This document shows, piece after piece, positions 46,699 to 55,808 of a DNA stretch of 64,000 nt. Numbering within the stretch: position 1 is the first letter of the stretch; the number at the start of each line of letters is the position of its first letter. Origin of the DNA: Pseudoalteromonas sp. 3D05 (lineage in GTDB: Bacteria > Pseudomonadota > Gammaproteobacteria > Enterobacterales > Alteromonadaceae); contig NZ_PDUS01000001.1 of assembly GCF_002723455.1 (NCBI RefSeq), positions 479,340-543,339 on the forward strand, given 5' to 3'. The position numbers and the translations under genes are program-made. The notes under the pieces are model-generated. The model searched no databases. It was not told the origin of the DNA and worked only from the letters and a program-made list of their open reading frames with translations.

Positions 46699-47733
46699 AT
46701 GCATGTATTACGCCCTATCAAGAACACTGATTTTGAAGCGTTAAAACAAATCGCTATTGAATCTGGTCATGGTTTCACATCGCTACCCGTTGACGATACA
46801 TTGTTACTTGAAAAAATTGCCCGCGCAGAAAGTAGCTTTTCTAAAGACATTAGCCAACCGCTTGATGAGAGCTATTTGTTTGTCCTTGAGGACACCAACA
46901 CTGGAGAGGTCATTGGTACAACAGCTATTGAAGCTGCTGTGGGTCTTAATGTTCCTCTGTATCATTACCATTTAGGTAAAACAGTCCATCACTCACCTAC
47001 TTTAAAAGTCTATAACACAGTCGATATCCTGAGTATGTGTAATGACTACACCGGTTGCTCTGAAATCTGTACGTTATTCTTACGTGAAGATAGTCGTAAA
47101 GGGCTAGCTGGACGTTTTTTATCTCGTTCACGTTTTCTATTTATGGCACAGCACAGTGAACGCTTTGCTGACACAATTATCGCCGAAATGCGTGGGGTGA
47201 GCGATGAAAACGGCCATTCTCCATTTTGGCAGTGGTTAGAAGAGCATTTTTTTAGTATCGAATTTCCACAAGCAGATCATTTAGTTGGTTTGGGGGATAA
47301 GGTTTTTATCAGCGAACTAATGCCTAAATACCCTATCTATGCGAATTTACTCAGTAAAAAAGCGCAAGACGTGATTGGTAAAGTGCATGATAAAACTAAA
47401 CCTGCACTTAAATTACTAGAAAAAGAAGGGTTTGAACACAGAGGTTACGTCGACCTGTTTGATGCAGGCCCTACGGTAGAAGCAAAGCTTGGTAATATTC
47501 GCAGTGTAAGGGATTCAATTGTATGTCCAATTTCTATCGGCGAGCTTGATTATGTAGATGAACAAAGCTCTGATACGTTGGCAATTTGCAATCAAGGAGT
47601 AGCAGATTTTAGAGCCACGTTTACCAAACATGCGCATTATAATCATGCTAAGCATACATTAATCGTAAGTAAAGACGTTGCACACGCCCTTGAACTAAAA
47701 CAAGGCGACGCGGCGAGATTTTTTCGCCTGTAA
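46699..47733 (+). CDS. astA: Arginine N-succinyltransferase
   Basis: The enzyme transfers succinyl from succinyl-CoA to arginine, the first step of the AST pathway. Length is 344 residues (E. coli 344). It begins [19 protein letters not shown] and carries GFTSLP, the AstA signature [10 protein letters not shown] and [12 protein letters not shown]. The E. coli enzyme is a single-chain GNAT-related fold. It follows argD and precedes astD by 16 bases. Confidence 0.95.
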   Translation: MHVLRPIKNTDFEALKQIAIESGHGFTSLPVDDTLLLEKIARAESSFSKDISQPLDESYLFVLEDTNTGEVIGTTAIEAAVGLNVPLYHYHLGKTVHHSPTLKVYNTVDILSMCNDYTGCSEICTLFLREDSRKGLAGRFLSRSRFLFMAQHSERFADTIIAEMRGVSDENGHSPFWQWLEEHFFSIEFPQADHLVGLGDKVFISELMPKYPIYANLLSKKAQDVIGKVHDKTKPALKLLEKEGFEHRGYVDLFDAGPTVEAKLGNIRSVRDSIVCPISIGELDYVDEQSSDTLAICNQGVADFRATFTKHAHYNHAKHTLIVSKDVAHALELKQGDAARFFRL

Positions 47734-47749
47734 ACAAAGTAGGAATTCT

Positions 47750-49231
47750 ATGAGTCTTGAATCACAAAACAATCAACTGATAAACAACCAATGGCAAATA
47801 GGTCTAGGTCATAGCTTCAGCTCAATAAACCCAAGTAATGGTGAGGTACTATGGCAAGGCTTAAGCGCAACGCCAGAGCAAGTTGACAACGCAATTAAAG
47901 CTGCACGTAACGCTCAGGTTAATTGGGCTGATATGCCGCTTGATGAACGCATTAGCATACTTGAAAATTTTGCCTCTTTGTTAAAAAAACACAGTGAAGA
48001 ATTCGCCACCATTATTGCAAAAGAAACAGGCAAGCCCATTTGGGAAACACGCACTGAAGTGGGTGCTATGACGGGTAAAGTGGCTATTTCAGTTAGAGCC
48101 TACAACGAACGTACGGGCACCACTGAAAACCCCATGCCAGGTGCTAAAGCCTTCATTCGCCATAAACCTCATGGCGTTGTGGCAATATTTGGCCCGTACA
48201 ACTTCCCAGGCCACTTACCTAATGGCCATATTGTACCAGCAATTTTAGCGGGTAATACGGTGGTGTTTAAGCCTTCTGAACTGACTCCTTATGTTGCACA
48301 ATTTACACTTGAATTGTGGCTGAAAGCGGGCTTACCTGCTGGCGTAATTAATTTAGTTCAAGGTGAAGTCGAAACAGGTAAAGCACTTGCCAGTCATCAA
48401 GATATTGATGGGTTATTCTTCACCGGTAGCTCAAACACCGGGCATCTATTGCATAAGCAGTTTGCAGGCCATCCGGGGAAAATTCTTGCACTTGAAATGG
48501 GGGGGAATAACCCATTAATCGTCAAAGATGTTGCTGATGTAAATGCAGCTGTTCACGATATTATCCAGTCAGGTTTTATAACGTCGGGTCAACGATGTAC
48601 TTGTGCACGCAGGCTATTCATTGAAAATGGATCAAATGGTGATGCTATTTTAGCTAAGCTTATTAGCGCAACGAAGGATATTGTTGTCGATGAAAGTTTT
48701 GCTGAGCCTCAACCATTTATGGGCGCAATGATCAGCGAGCAAGCTGCTTTAGGCATGGTTTCAGCACAACAAGCTTTAATTGATTTAGGTGCAAACTCAT
48801 TAGTTGAATTAACACACTTGAAAGCAGGCACTGGATTTGTAAGCCCAGGTATTATTGATGTCACCGACATTAGCAATATACCTGACGAGGAGCACTTTGG
48901 CCCACTTATAAAAGTATATCGCTATGACGATTTTGATACTGCGATAGCACAAGCAAACAACACCTCATTTGGCTTATCTGCAGGCTTATTGAGCGATTCA
49001 CACGCTGACTATCAACACTTTTTAAAACGTATTCGTGCCGGTATTGTTAACTGGAACAGACCTATCACTGGCGCTTCTAGTGCTGCGCCTTTTGGTGGTA
49101 TAGGTGCAAGTGGTAACCACAGAGCAAGCGCATATTATGCAGCTGATTATTGCGCATACCCTGTTGCATCCGTGGAAGCTGAACACGTTAATTTACCTTC
49201 GACCCTTGCGCCGGGCTTAATCATCGAATAA
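47750..49231 (+). CDS. astD: N-succinylglutamate 5-semialdehyde dehydrogenase
   Basis: An NAD-dependent aldehyde dehydrogenase that makes N-succinylglutamate, the fourth AST step. The 493 residues (E. coli 492) include the catalytic Cys in [11 protein letters not shown], the Glu in [11 protein letters not shown], and the NAD-binding [14 protein letters not shown] and FTGSSNTG. It is 16 bases after astA. astB and astE are not in this window, so steps 2 and 5 must be encoded elsewhere. Confidence 0.95.
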   Translation: MSLESQNNQLINNQWQIGLGHSFSSINPSNGEVLWQGLSATPEQVDNAIKAARNAQVNWADMPLDERISILENFASLLKKHSEEFATIIAKETGKPIWETRTEVGAMTGKVAISVRAYNERTGTTENPMPGAKAFIRHKPHGVVAIFGPYNFPGHLPNGHIVPAILAGNTVVFKPSELTPYVAQFTLELWLKAGLPAGVINLVQGEVETGKALASHQDIDGLFFTGSSNTGHLLHKQFAGHPGKILALEMGGNNPLIVKDVADVNAAVHDIIQSGFITSGQRCTCARRLFIENGSNGDAILAKLISATKDIVVDESFAEPQPFMGAMISEQAALGMVSAQQALIDLGANSLVELTHLKAGTGFVSPGIIDVTDISNIPDEEHFGPLIKVYRYDDFDTAIAQANNTSFGLSAGLLSDSHADYQHFLKRIRAGIVNWNRPITGASSAAPFGGIGASGNHRASAYYAADYCAYPVASVEAEHVNLPSTLAPGLIIE

Positions 49232-49268
49232 TTAGCAGACGCTATACTCAAAAAATTAAGGAATTATA

Positions 49269-50072
49269 ATGCACACAAACGTAAATACATTATTTGAAAA
49301 CTTATGGCAAAACTACTTAGCTGTTACTCCATCAGCCGTAAAAGTTCATGAGTTACTTGGCTCGACTCAAAAAGATGACATCCTAAATGATCACATTGCA
49401 CTGCGCACTTTTAACCATGAAAAAATTGGCCTTGAAAAATTAGCAGCTCATTTTTTAGCGTTAGGATATAAAGAATGTGGCGAGTACCATTTTGAAGCTA
49501 AAAAACTTTATGCAAAACATTATGAGCATCCAGATACGACCCAACCAAAAGTGTTTATTTCTGAATTGCTAGTAGAAAAATGCTCACCAGAGCTACAGGC
49601 TATCGTGAGTGACATGGTTAACAGCATTGATGAAAGTGCTGTCACGGCAGAGAACTTCTTATATTCAGGTACACACTGGCAAGTAACCTCTGATACCTAT
49701 AAAAAACTACTTGCAGAAAGTGAATACGCTGCATGGATGTCTGCCTGGGGTTACCGTGCAAACCATTTTACAGTTAGCATTAATGAACTTGCCCAGTTTG
49801 ATAATATTGAAGCCGTAAATACAGCACTTAAAGATGCTGGATTTGCATTAAATACTTCTGGTGGCGAAGTAAAAGGCTCTCCTGAGGTATTACTTGAACA
49901 ATCATCAACACTAGCCGATGACTTTGCAGTTCAGTTTAGTGACACAAAAATGAGTGTACCAAGCTGTTTTTATGAGTTTGCCCTTCGTTATAACAAACCA
50001 GATGGTGAGCTCTATACTGGTTTCGTTGCAGCCTCGGCAGATAAGATATTTGAAAGCACGAACGCACGTTAA
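49269..50072 (+). CDS. DUF1338 protein (2-oxoadipate dioxygenase/decarboxylase-like)
   Basis: The 267-residue protein matches DUF1338: NDHIALRTFNH near the start with a His metal ligand, HFEAKKLYAKHYEH, RANHFTVSIN and YEFALRYNKPDG near the end. Longer members (HglS/YdcJ, about 450 residues) are iron enzymes that turn 2-oxoadipate into 2-hydroxyglutarate. This is a short form. It is 37 bases after astD and ends at a strong terminator, so it is part of the arginine operon. A reaction on an AST intermediate is plausible but not shown. Confidence 0.8.
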   Translation: MHTNVNTLFENLWQNYLAVTPSAVKVHELLGSTQKDDILNDHIALRTFNHEKIGLEKLAAHFLALGYKECGEYHFEAKKLYAKHYEHPDTTQPKVFISELLVEKCSPELQAIVSDMVNSIDESAVTAENFLYSGTHWQVTSDTYKKLLAESEYAAWMSAWGYRANHFTVSINELAQFDNIEAVNTALKDAGFALNTSGGEVKGSPEVLLEQSSTLADDFAVQFSDTKMSVPSCFYEFALRYNKPDGELYTGFVAASADKIFESTNAR

Positions 50073-50094
50073 TACAGCACATAAATAGCGACAT

Positions 50095-50126
50095 AAAAAA
50101 ACCTCACTAATTTAGTGAGGTTTTTT
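50095..50126 (+). terminator. Terminator of the ast operon
   Basis: AAAAAACCTCACTA (50095-50108) pairs with TAGTGAGGTTTTTT (50113-50126), loop ATTT, with a run of T at the end. It closes the argD-DUF1338 operon. Confidence 0.92.
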
Positions 50127-50371
50127 ATGCATAAATCAATTTTAAAACGTTGGGTTAAATAACAGTTATAAGAATAAAGGGATATCGTTATTTTCAAACA
50201 CTTAAAAGATAACTCACCAATAGAACAGCCAAAACTCAGTCATGCCCCGTAAGCCTTAAATAGGGTGGCACTAATTTAGATAGTCTTTTTCATAAAAATC
50301 AGATGGTTGAGAGGTTAATCAATAATCATCAATCGATATATTATCAACTAACAGCAGATGCAGTTGTTCTC

Positions 50372-50888
50372 TCATACTAAGCTGCGTTGCAACACAAATA
50401 AAATTATAAACCAGCCCTTTATAATATCAGCAGCTAATAAGTCCCATGGCAGCACTTCTATTATATTTGCAAGTTCGGTTAATGGCGGCTCAACTGCATG
50501 AAACAGATCTTTAGTGTGACCTCATAGCTTTCAAGTAAGTCACAAAACACACCAGTATTTCTGTAATCGATTATAATTAAAACAGCAGTATTTTTTGTGC
50601 ACATTTTGTTCATGTATTGCTAAATAGAGTTCAGTTGATAAAGTTTGCTGAAAATAGTGCGGTTCATATCTGAAAATGCTTTGCGCGATTCACTTGAAAC
50701 AAAACCTAAATCACGTTGTGGGTAATATGCTTTATCAATTAATAGGGTTTACTGACATTTTTGCTTAAAAACTAGCCCTTGATATTTTTATCCCAATTGA
50801 TCGCATCTAAAATACGAATGGGGTTTTGTAAAGCGATTAATCGATCAGAAAGCTCCCGTGTTTTCAAAAGTAACGCTTTTTCTATCAT
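50372..50888 (-). pseudogene. Decayed DUF1704 (QEGLA-motif) gene remnant
   Basis: In the 940-bp gap after the ast terminator the minus strand still shows pieces of a DUF1704/'flavohemoglobin expression-modulating QEGLA motif' protein: LIALQNPIRILDAINWDKNI after an ATG at 50888, then RDLGFVSSESRKAFSDMNRT, and in another frame KDLFHAVEPPLTELANIIE. Stops and frameshifts interrupt it several times, and the catalytic HExxTH and QEGLA parts are missing. The protein-level resemblance is by eye. The rest of the gap (50127-50371 and 50889-51066) shows nothing I can name. Confidence 0.7.
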
Positions 50889-51066
50889 GCTCTAAACTCA
50901 CAATTAAATGAACGTAAATCATAAAATAGGAATACATATTGTCAAAGAGAATCCTTAATATACTGCCTAATATTTGACATTGAAAATCAATAAAGTTAAG
51001 CCAACTAGTTTCATCGCACTAAATAGTTTTGTACCGTAATCAAAATAGATTAGTCAGGCAGTAATA

Positions 51067-53169
51067 TTATTCTAAAAGCACTATGTTACTTTCTTGTATT
51101 GCATGTGTTGAAAATAAACGCTCATCCCCGCTTGAACTGACATCAATAATTTTATCTAAATGCGTCGGCACCGTAGCAAGATAGGTGAGTTTCTTATTTG
51201 ATGAATTAAACTTCCATAACTCTTTTAATTGACCACCATTCTCATGATCACTATTCAATTGAAAAATTATGCCTTCTTCTATTGAAACGGATGCAACAAC
51301 ATGCTGATGGGGCAAAGGGTCTACAATAATTTTTTCTTTATTTTTTTCAACTTCAACAACTTTATTATCTTTAATTACAATGAGGTGCCCATTTTTAGAT
51401 GAGTGAGCATAAAAGATATTACCACTGATTATTGGTGTTAATACCTGTGAGTTTAAATTGTAATTTGCAATATTTAACCCATCGTTAGACCTATAATCAA
51501 CCAACAATGTACTCTCAGCGTCAAACCATTCATAAACATATGCAACATTATCAGGTTTAGCTATTATGGTTTGCACTGCACTATGTACATCAATAATAAT
51601 TAATTGAGAGCTTGTATTCACAAGAACACGTTTTCCGTCACTGCTCCAAAGCGGTGGACTTTCGATAGCACTTTTTGATTTGTTTGCGAATAAAAGTTTT
51701 TTACCCTCCTCACTTTCTTGGAATATTTGCTGGTAACCTGCTTGCTCAGATATATATAAAATAGATTCATCGTTTGGTGAAAAACGTGCCCCGATATCAA
51801 TCGAATTAGAATCACTGACTGTATGAGTTACATTATTTTCACCCTGAGATTGCAATATAACATCGACATCCACATTCGATAACGACAACGTTATCCTCCT
51901 TCCTTTAGCATCAAAAGTAGGGTTTTCGATATTATAAAAGTTTAACCATTTAATTTCATCTGACTCACCGTTCAAATTGAGTAGCTGTAACTTTTCAGAG
52001 TCTGTAAGGAGAAGGGATCCACCGTTAGGATGCCAACTAACCTCAGTATAAGTTGGTAATTTATCTTTTACTAAAGTGAGTGTCTTATTCTGCATTGACA
52101 GTATTTTAATCGAAGACATGAAATTTTCTGCATAACCTGTCAACGCCAAACTTTCCTTATCTGGTGACAAGCTCATGTCATGAGGGCTAAAATCATCAAC
52201 CTGCTGCCAGAACATCTGGGAAATTGCTGTTTTTATATTTAGAGAATGTATCTGCGCTTTAATTCCCACTAAATCATCTTTTGGATGCAGTAAATAATAC
52301 ACTGTATTATCACTCCCCCATTGTATCGATCCCGCCAATGCATCGCTTTCAAAACGAGATATTATTTGTGCCGTTATTTGCTCTGCTGAAGAGATTGGAA
52401 CTCTCAAATAACCAATTTCATAATGTGAATTTGTCTTGCATAAATAAGCTATATAACGCCCATCGCTTGACCATGTGAACGACAGCAGTTGCTGGCCTTT
52501 TGTATCCAGTTGGACCTCTTGCTTTGTGTCTAAATCCTTTAACCATAAATGCGTTCGAGATAACTCATCTTTGCGTAAAAATGCAATACTGTTTTCTGTT
52601 GGTGAAAACTTTGGCTGAGACTCTAGCATCCTGGTGGATGAAACAGGAATTAAACTGTTGAACTGCTTTTTCTCAGCACCAAAGTGAGCATTGTTAAACA
52701 AATTAAATGTTAAGGTGACAGCTGTGATAATAACTAGTAGCGTGAAAGTGATAGGTTTAAATTTATTACCTTGGTTTACATATCTAGATACACAAAAGCT
52801 TTTTTTAAACGCTTTAAAAGTAAGAGGGTTCTGGTTTATTTCATCTAAATAAGTAGGCCTTTCAACCTCAAGTTTAAGGCTGTAACCGCGTTTTGGATGA
52901 GTAACAATAATTGACTGTTTCTTTGCATCATCGCCCAGTGCTTTTCGAAGCTGAGCAATACTGCGCAAAACTGAACCTGAACTAAATACGCTGTTTGGCC
53001 ATAAGGTATCAAACAGCTCCTGTTGGCTAACCACTTCACCTTGCTTCAATGCCAAATAGGCCAGCACATCCATTACTTTTGGCTCTACAAAAATAGACTG
53101 ACCCGAAACTGTTAATTGATTGCGCTCAACATCAATTTGGTATTGACCTATTTGAAATTTTTTCAACAC
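51067..53169 (-). CDS. ToxR/CadC-like membrane regulator with TolB-type propeller
   Basis: The 700-residue protein has an OmpR/PhoB-type winged helix (about 1-105; VEPKVMDVLAYLALKQGEVV and LRKALGD followed by VTHPKRGYSL), a single membrane segment near 142-160 (FTLLVIITAVTLTFNLF), and a large periplasmic domain with WD40/TolB-like beta-propeller repeats (SPTENSIAFLRKD, WSSDGRYIAYL, FSPNDESILYIS, WSSDGKRVLVN). It resembles CadC family regulators that sense outside the membrane and bind DNA inside. The adjacent protease gene is divergent, with about 200 bases between. Signal unknown. Confidence 0.85.
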   Translation of the reverse strand: MLKKFQIGQYQIDVERNQLTVSGQSIFVEPKVMDVLAYLALKQGEVVSQQELFDTLWPNSVFSSGSVLRSIAQLRKALGDDAKKQSIIVTHPKRGYSLKLEVERPTYLDEINQNPLTFKAFKKSFCVSRYVNQGNKFKPITFTLLVIITAVTLTFNLFNNAHFGAEKKQFNSLIPVSSTRMLESQPKFSPTENSIAFLRKDELSRTHLWLKDLDTKQEVQLDTKGQQLLSFTWSSDGRYIAYLCKTNSHYEIGYLRVPISSAEQITAQIISRFESDALAGSIQWGSDNTVYYLLHPKDDLVGIKAQIHSLNIKTAISQMFWQQVDDFSPHDMSLSPDKESLALTGYAENFMSSIKILSMQNKTLTLVKDKLPTYTEVSWHPNGGSLLLTDSEKLQLLNLNGESDEIKWLNFYNIENPTFDAKGRRITLSLSNVDVDVILQSQGENNVTHTVSDSNSIDIGARFSPNDESILYISEQAGYQQIFQESEEGKKLLFANKSKSAIESPPLWSSDGKRVLVNTSSQLIIIDVHSAVQTIIAKPDNVAYVYEWFDAESTLLVDYRSNDGLNIANYNLNSQVLTPIISGNIFYAHSSKNGHLIVIKDNKVVEVEKNKEKIIVDPLPHQHVVASVSIEEGIIFQLNSDHENGGQLKELWKFNSSNKKLTYLATVPTHLDKIIDVSSSGDERLFSTHAIQESNIVLLE

Positions 53170-53373
53170 AACTCTACAACCTGTTACTAATTGATATTTA
53201 AAGTAATCATATTTAAATCATAAAAACATATTGTCGCCTACATGGATTAAGAAGCTTATATCAATTAGGGTTCAGCAAAGTTTTGCAACATGTTAGCAAT
53301 TATGGTGATACACATAAACTGTTATATCTGTAAAACAAACACTTAGATTAAAACAATTATGGAAATCACAGCA

Positions 53374-54831
53374 ATGAAGAAAATATACTCATTTAAGGCA
53401 TTACTTTGTTTTATGACAGTTTTAACTGTTACTAACGCCAAAGCAATAGTTATACGCCATGATACCGATGATATTAAATATCAACAGCTTGCTAAACGCT
53501 ATATAAACGCCATTACCTACAACGACGGATGTGTAGGCACAGTTATTGATCCATTGTGGGTGCTTACTGCTGCACATTGCTTATCACCTCAGCAGCAACG
53601 GCCTTTATTTGTTGTCCATCTAGGAAAGAATTACCCAGTTGAATTTACAAGTACCCACCCTGAATACGACCCTCAAACAAACAACTATGACATGGCACTG
53701 CTGCGTGTAAAGTGGCCAATAGAAAACGCTGAGCGAGCTTTACTTTATTCGCGACTTGACGAAATCGGTAAAAAAGTGACATTCGTAGGGAATGGTGATT
53801 TTGGAAATGGGCTTTCGGGCCTAATAAGTGATAAAGCCATCTTGCGAGCGGCCACTAACATGGTTACAGATACAAGTACGAGTCAAATTTCCTTCGTATT
53901 TGATCAGCCAGACAACGCCCTCGCGCTTGAAGGCATAAGTGGGCCTCATGATAGTGGTGGTCCTGCTTTTATCGAAGAACAAAGTAAATTATATATTGCA
54001 GGTGTCAGCTCATGGCAGAACAATAAAGGAAAAGAGGGAGTTTATGGGGTTGTTGAACACTATGCTCGGGTTTCAACCCAACGCCACTGGATCAACCATA
54101 CTATTAAGAAAAATGAACCTTCTTTACCACTGAACCACCCCCTATTAACAGCCCTCCAAGCTAAGTCATTTGCTAACCTGAAAAAAATAGCAACAAACTC
54201 TGACTGGATACAATCCTCAGCCTTGATAAGAGAGTTGCTAATAGAACTGACCTTTAAATTATCAGCACAAGAGGCTAAAGAGGTACTCAAGCAAATTCCT
54301 GAACTTGCCAAGTTACAACTAAATAATATTAGCTTAACGAGTTACGCTATTGAGCAAGGCAATTGGGCCCTAGTCGACACACTAATAGAATACACATTAA
54401 ACATAAATGAAAAAAATATATATGGTGAGTCTTATCTAACACAACTGCTTATGCTTTCCCCCCCAGAAGTGGATATAGAACCACTACTGAGTAAGCTACT
54501 AGAAAAAGGCCTGGATATTAATTTAAAAGATAACAGAGGAAATACCGCATTAGCGTTAGCAGTGTATTTAGGGCATAGAGATAAAAGCTGCACGCGGGTA
54601 AAATTATTGCTTAAAGGAGGTGCCAACCCTAACATTGCCGATATAAATGATTACTCACCCTTAATGTACATTGCAAGTGTTAGTAATGAAGAACTACTGT
54701 CACTTTTGATTCTACATGGAGCTAATGTGAAGACTAAAGATAACACCGGTAAAACAGCTTTAGATTATGCAAAAAATAATCAGCACATTATCAGAAAACT
54801 AACCAAACATTTTAATAAGGCAATCTATTAA
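53374..54831 (+). CDS. Trypsin-like serine protease fused to ankyrin repeats
   Basis: From ATG 53374 the protein has a signal peptide (MKKIYSFKALLCFMTVLTV), an S1 protease domain (about 25-230) and C-terminal ankyrin-like repeats (about 320-480: NRGNTALALAVYLGH, NDYSPLMYIASVSN, NTGKTALDYAKNN). The catalytic triad is visible: His68 in LTAAHC, Asp106 in YDMALLRV and Ser194 in HDSGGPAF (usually GDSGGP). An ATG at 53359 lacks a ribosome site, whereas GGAAA stands eight bases before 53374. Ankyrin repeats in a secreted protease are uncommon. Substrate unknown. Confidence 0.85.
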   Translation: MKKIYSFKALLCFMTVLTVTNAKAIVIRHDTDDIKYQQLAKRYINAITYNDGCVGTVIDPLWVLTAAHCLSPQQQRPLFVVHLGKNYPVEFTSTHPEYDPQTNNYDMALLRVKWPIENAERALLYSRLDEIGKKVTFVGNGDFGNGLSGLISDKAILRAATNMVTDTSTSQISFVFDQPDNALALEGISGPHDSGGPAFIEEQSKLYIAGVSSWQNNKGKEGVYGVVEHYARVSTQRHWINHTIKKNEPSLPLNHPLLTALQAKSFANLKKIATNSDWIQSSALIRELLIELTFKLSAQEAKEVLKQIPELAKLQLNNISLTSYAIEQGNWALVDTLIEYTLNINEKNIYGESYLTQLLMLSPPEVDIEPLLSKLLEKGLDINLKDNRGNTALALAVYLGHRDKSCTRVKLLLKGGANPNIADINDYSPLMYIASVSNEELLSLLILHGANVKTKDNTGKTALDYAKNNQHIIRKLTKHFNKAIY

Positions 54832-55139
54832 GTAATTAAGGATAAATAGTTATTTTATTAATGAACTAATCTTGAGCAAATGGCTAGAAGCGAATAACAG
54901 AAAAATATAAACTTGAGTCAATGCCTAACTCATGGGATATTGTTTATTAAAACAAACGACCCCCTATTACCTGCGGCTTAATAGCCAGAGATAGCAGAGT
55001 TAAATTTACTCAATTTAGCTCACTGACTGATTGTAATTACTTAGAAGACTAACATCCACCTTAAATATAAGTCATGCCTTCAGTAAACTAATTCACCCTA
55101 CTAGTCGTATTGAGCAGTGTATTTTTAAGGAGAGTAATG
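54832..55139. other. Intergenic stretch before the DUF3081 gene, no feature seen
   Basis: This 308-bp stretch shows no convincing gene, repeat or terminator. It may hold the promoter of the DUF3081 gene. I could not place -35 and -10 boxes with confidence. Confidence 0.5.
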
Positions 55140-55397
55140 ATGAAAAACGAAATTGAAGGTAAACAAGTTTTAGCTGTTTATGAGCAAATCATTCAACACG
55201 GCGAGAATACGCAAGAAGGTAAGCTTTACATGGGGTTAACTGCTTATTCTGATATTGATGGGTATACTATTTATCTTAAAGGCAGTGGCGTGCTATTGCG
55301 CTTTGGTTTTCATAACACATATCACCTAGATTATGAGCACGATAAACACAAAGATGACTTTCTCAAAAAGCTATCAAACATACTGGCAAATGTTTAG
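55140..55397 (+). CDS. DUF3081 protein (85 aa)
   Basis: The protein reads KNEIEGKQVLAVYEQIIQHG, then YMGLTAYSDIDGYTIYLKG and LRFGFHNTYHLDYEHDKH, matching DUF3081, a small soluble family of Vibrio and Alteromonadales. Open frame reaches 55110, but AAGGAG stands seven bases before ATG 55140 (four before ATG 55137). Function is unknown. The next gene begins nine bases after the stop, with AGGAGG overlapping it. Confidence 0.8.
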   Translation: MKNEIEGKQVLAVYEQIIQHGENTQEGKLYMGLTAYSDIDGYTIYLKGSGVLLRFGFHNTYHLDYEHDKHKDDFLKKLSNILANV

Positions 55398-55405
55398 GAG
55401 GTAAA

Positions 55406-55705
55406 GTGCCTAGAGTACAGCGAAGACAACGTCCAACATCGCGCAGACATTCCCTTTTTATCAATCAAGTTGTTGATAACTTAAAAGCTGATCCTAGTAA
55501 GCTCAGCATTATTCGCAATAATCTTGATGAGTACAGGCAACAACAATTTTTAAAACGTGGTTTTTTATTAGCTATAGAACGGTTTGACTGGGTATTTGAA
55601 GCAAGTAATGATGTTAACCAGATTTGTGAACAAATATTGGCTGATGATTATATAGGCAATAGGTTAAGGCGCTACCCTCTTTTATTTAAAGGTGTGGTCA
55701 ATTAA
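55406..55705 (+). CDS. Small basic protein of unknown function (99 aa)
   Basis: Starts with GTG 55406, which has AGGAGG four bases upstream overlapping the TAG of the DUF3081 gene. The first 15 residues are very basic (PRVQRRQRPTSRRH), followed by a helical region (FINQVVDNLKADPSKLSIIRNNLDEYRQQQF) and a Trp/Phe-rich C-terminus (IERFDWVFEASND). The family is not recognised. The basic tail suggests nucleic acid or ribosome contact, but that is a guess. Probably co-transcribed with DUF3081. Confidence 0.6.
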   Translation: MPRVQRRQRPTSRRHSLFINQVVDNLKADPSKLSIIRNNLDEYRQQQFLKRGFLLAIERFDWVFEASNDVNQICEQILADDYIGNRLRRYPLLFKGVVN

Positions 55706-55808
55706 ATACACATTCAACGTACCTAACAAGTAAGCCATCGTTTATAGGTGATACCTCAGTCTAAAAATGGTAAATTGCGGCAATTTTTATAATTTTGAGT
55801 AATTTGCT

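Noticed and set aside
50127..50371. A new small gene between the ast terminator and the DUF1704 remnant
   Set aside because: Only short frames with many stops; no ribosome site or composition in support.
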